The notes below the pieces were generated by a model. It did not search any database and was not told the DNA's origin. It saw nothing but the letters and a program-made list of their open reading frames with translations. This document shows, in pieces, positions 5,277 through 6,399 of a stretch of 6,399 nt of DNA. Position 1 is the stretch's first letter, and each line of letters starts with the position of its first letter. Source of the DNA: Bacteroidales bacterium (GTDB lineage: Bacteria > Bacteroidota > Bacteroidia > Bacteroidales > ML635J-15). The translations under genes and the position numbers were made by a program. The stretch is taken from assembly GCA_028696755.1 (NCBI GenBank), contig JAQVGK010000208.1, positions 1 through 6,399 of the forward strand, given 5' to 3'.

Positions 5277-5843
5277 CTATCTCCATCTAAAAGTTTCCAT
5301 CAGATGTTCGATGTCGGTGCGCAAGTAATCAATAACAGGACCGAGAGAATCCTTATTTGGAGCTACATCAAAATACAAAGACCCGCGCACAAAATGTTTA
5401 ACACTATCTGTCAAAAAGAACTGAACCGATGAGGCTGTATTTCCCTTTAAATTATACATTATGCCATAAACCTTAATGCTGTCGTTTTCAAATCTAACTT
5501 CTTCGATAGCATCGGCTTTAACAACATGCTTGTAAACAAATTCGTGCTGGTCTTCGAGATGCTGGCTAAGGTCGTTGTTTAATGGTTTGTAAGTGATGTA
5601 AACGGTAGCTCTGTTAATCGGGAAATATAAATCGAGCCAACATGCACCTTCAGGATCTTTAATTATAAATGAGTATTCGGGCACATCAAAAACAAACGGG
5701 CATTCGTCGTTGTATGTTTTGTAAGTTTTCTCTGGCAAATCAATCCTAAAATATCCTCTAGGTTTTGGCACCGGCGGGTTGCTGGTACAAGAAATTAAAA
5801 CCAGGGCTAATATTGTTACGAGTAAACTAATTTTTATTTTCAT
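5277..5843 (-). CDS. gldD: Gliding motility / T9SS-associated lipoprotein GldD
   Basis: GldD is a lipoprotein required for gliding motility in Flavobacterium johnsoniae and linked to type IX secretion; its exact biochemical role is not known. This 188-residue protein has a lipoprotein signal (hydrophobic 5-17, lipobox L-I-S-C with lipidated C19). The family signature PKPRGYFRIDLP follows at 26-37. Conserved blocks are YFPI (73-76), ITYKPL (83-88) and SSVQFFLTDS...HFVRGSLYFDV (138-160). No acidic cluster follows C19, so the surface-export signal of Bacteroidota lipoproteins is absent and a periplasm-facing position is inferred. The length matches the family. The ATG overlaps the end of gldE by 17 bases, and the transferase gene follows after one base. 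It probably lacks its own promoter. Confidence 0.9.
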   Translation of the reverse strand: MKIKISLLVTILALVLISCTSNPPVPKPRGYFRIDLPEKTYKTYNDECPFVFDVPEYSFIIKDPEGACWLDLYFPINRATVYITYKPLNNDLSQHLEDQHEFVYKHVVKADAIEEVRFENDSIKVYGIMYNLKGNTASSVQFFLTDSVKHFVRGSLYFDVAPNKDSLGPVIDYLRTDIEHLMETFRWR

Positions 5844-6399
5844 GCGGAATTTTTACTTTAAGTTTTTTTATTCGTCTTTCGTCGGCAGCTGTAACTGTAA
5901 ATAGAAACCCTGCAATTTCGATTTTAGTATTTTTCTTTGGAATTTCTCCAAATATTTCGAGAACAAGTCCGCCTAAACTGTCGGAATCTCCCTTTAATTC
6001 GTGAAAACCAGAATAATCAGTATCTACGGTTTTACAAAAATCGACAATGCTGGTTTTTGCATCAAATTCGTAAAGGTTTTCGTCAATCTTCACAAAAAAC
6101 TCCTCGTTATCGTCCGACTCATCATTGATTTCGCCAACAAATTCTTCGAGAATATCTTCTAGTGTTACCAAACCACTTACGCCACCGTACTCGTCAACCA
6201 CAATGGCAATATGTAATTTTTTGTTCTGGAAGTCGAATAACAGGTCGTTAATCTTTTTTGTTTCTGGAACAATAAAGTGTGGTCGGATAAGCTTTTGCCA
6301 TTTAAAATCTTCCTTGTTCTGAAGGTAGATGTATGGCAGAACATCTTTAATATAAAGCACTCCTTTAATATTGTCGAGATTATCAACATAAATTGGAAT
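5827..6399 (-). CDS. gldE: GldE, CBS-domain / CorC-type membrane protein (5' end outside window)
   Basis: The visible 190 residues are the C-terminal cytoplasmic half of a protein of about 430 residues. The frame is open to the window edge; a GTG at 6360 is internal, because the 13 codons before it (IPIYVDNLDNIKG) complete a typical first CBS motif ending in VLYIKDVLPY. A second CBS domain follows with AIVVDEYGG (about 65-73) and VTLEDILEEFVGEI. From about residue 103 comes a CorC/HlyC transporter-associated domain, ending in a basic tail. The missing N-terminus should hold the DUF21 membrane segments of this hemolysin/CorC family. In F. johnsoniae, gldE sits next to gldD and, as I recall, extra gldE partly suppresses gldB defects; transport activity is unproven. 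GldE and the paralogous CorC-like proteins look alike, but the gldD neighbour supports this name. Confidence 0.87.
   Translation of the reverse strand: MPIYVDNLDNIKGVLYIKDVLPYIYLQNKEDFKWQKLIRPHFIVPETKKINDLLFDFQNKKLHIAIVVDEYGGVSGLVTLEDILEEFVGEINDESDDNEEFFVKIDENLYEFDAKTSIVDFCKTVDTDYSGFHELKGDSDSLGGLVLEIFGEIPKKNTKIEIAGFLFTVTAADERRIKKLKVKIPHENKN

Noticed and set aside
5070..5432. Plus-strand frame of 120 codons
   Set aside because: It is antisense to the transferase and gldD genes, both of which show intact family motifs.
6358..6360. GTG as start codon of a separate short gldE-like gene
   Set aside because: The 13 codons upstream continue the CBS motif in frame to the window edge, so the gene is cut by the window, not short.
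6177..6389. Alternative minus-strand frame of 70 codons at the right edge
   Set aside because: It overlaps gldE in another frame. The gldE frame continues to the edge with clear CBS-domain residues. Short plus-strand frames at 5937-6322 are likewise shadows.
1..6399. tRNA, rRNA, riboswitch or replication origin
   Set aside because: No cloverleaf, rRNA-like stretch, known riboswitch core or cluster of DnaA boxes was recognised on either strand.

Overview
The window looks like chromosomal DNA from a member of the phylum Bacteroidota (Bacteroidetes). The evidence is a type A sorting tail of the type IX secretion system (T9SS), a gldE-gldD pair, promoters of the TTTG / TAnnTTTG kind used by the sigma-A of this phylum, AT-rich base composition, and genes without obvious Shine-Dalgarno sequences. 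I cannot place it below phylum or order from this sequence alone.

Left part (1-3000, + strand). The last codons of one T9SS-exported protein enter the window and stop at 34. A promoter and leader follow, then a complete 946-residue T9SS-exported surface protein (160-3000). It has Ig-like repeats, a carboxypeptidase-regulatory/SdrD-B-like module, a 'DPNNK...FQNTGTD...IYFDFNPP' domain and a sorting tail. The last codons of the two genes are nearly identical, which suggests tandem paralogues.

Middle (3001-4660). A minus-strand AAA_14/DUF4143 ATPase (3069-4187) is bracketed by two related 42-nt sequences (3005-3046 and 4191-4232), each a near-palindrome. The right-hand copy overlaps the ATPase promoter. 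From about 4233 to 4660 no conventional gene is visible. This stretch holds nested inverted repeats that look like a MITE (outer arms 4285-4296 and 4554-4565), three copies of a TGTCC-N3-GGACA dyad, a GC-rich perfect palindrome followed by a T-run, and an orphan relic of a third T9SS sorting tail (about 4573-4659). The ATPase and MITE-like segment therefore lies between two direct copies of the sorting-tail DNA, in a region that has been rearranged repeatedly.

Right part (4667-6399, - strand). A tight operon is read from right to left: gldE (5' end outside the window), gldD (17-nt overlap with gldE) and an Sfp-type 4'-phosphopantetheinyl transferase (1-nt gap after gldD). GldD, a lipoprotein, and GldE, a CBS-domain inner-membrane protein, belong to the gliding/T9SS machinery that would export the proteins of the left part. 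The transferase activates carrier proteins and is a housekeeping passenger of this conserved cluster.

The genes belong to known families. The unusual content lies in the middle: repeats bracketing the ATPase, the nested inverted-repeat element with its mini-ORFs, and the recycled sorting-tail DNA.
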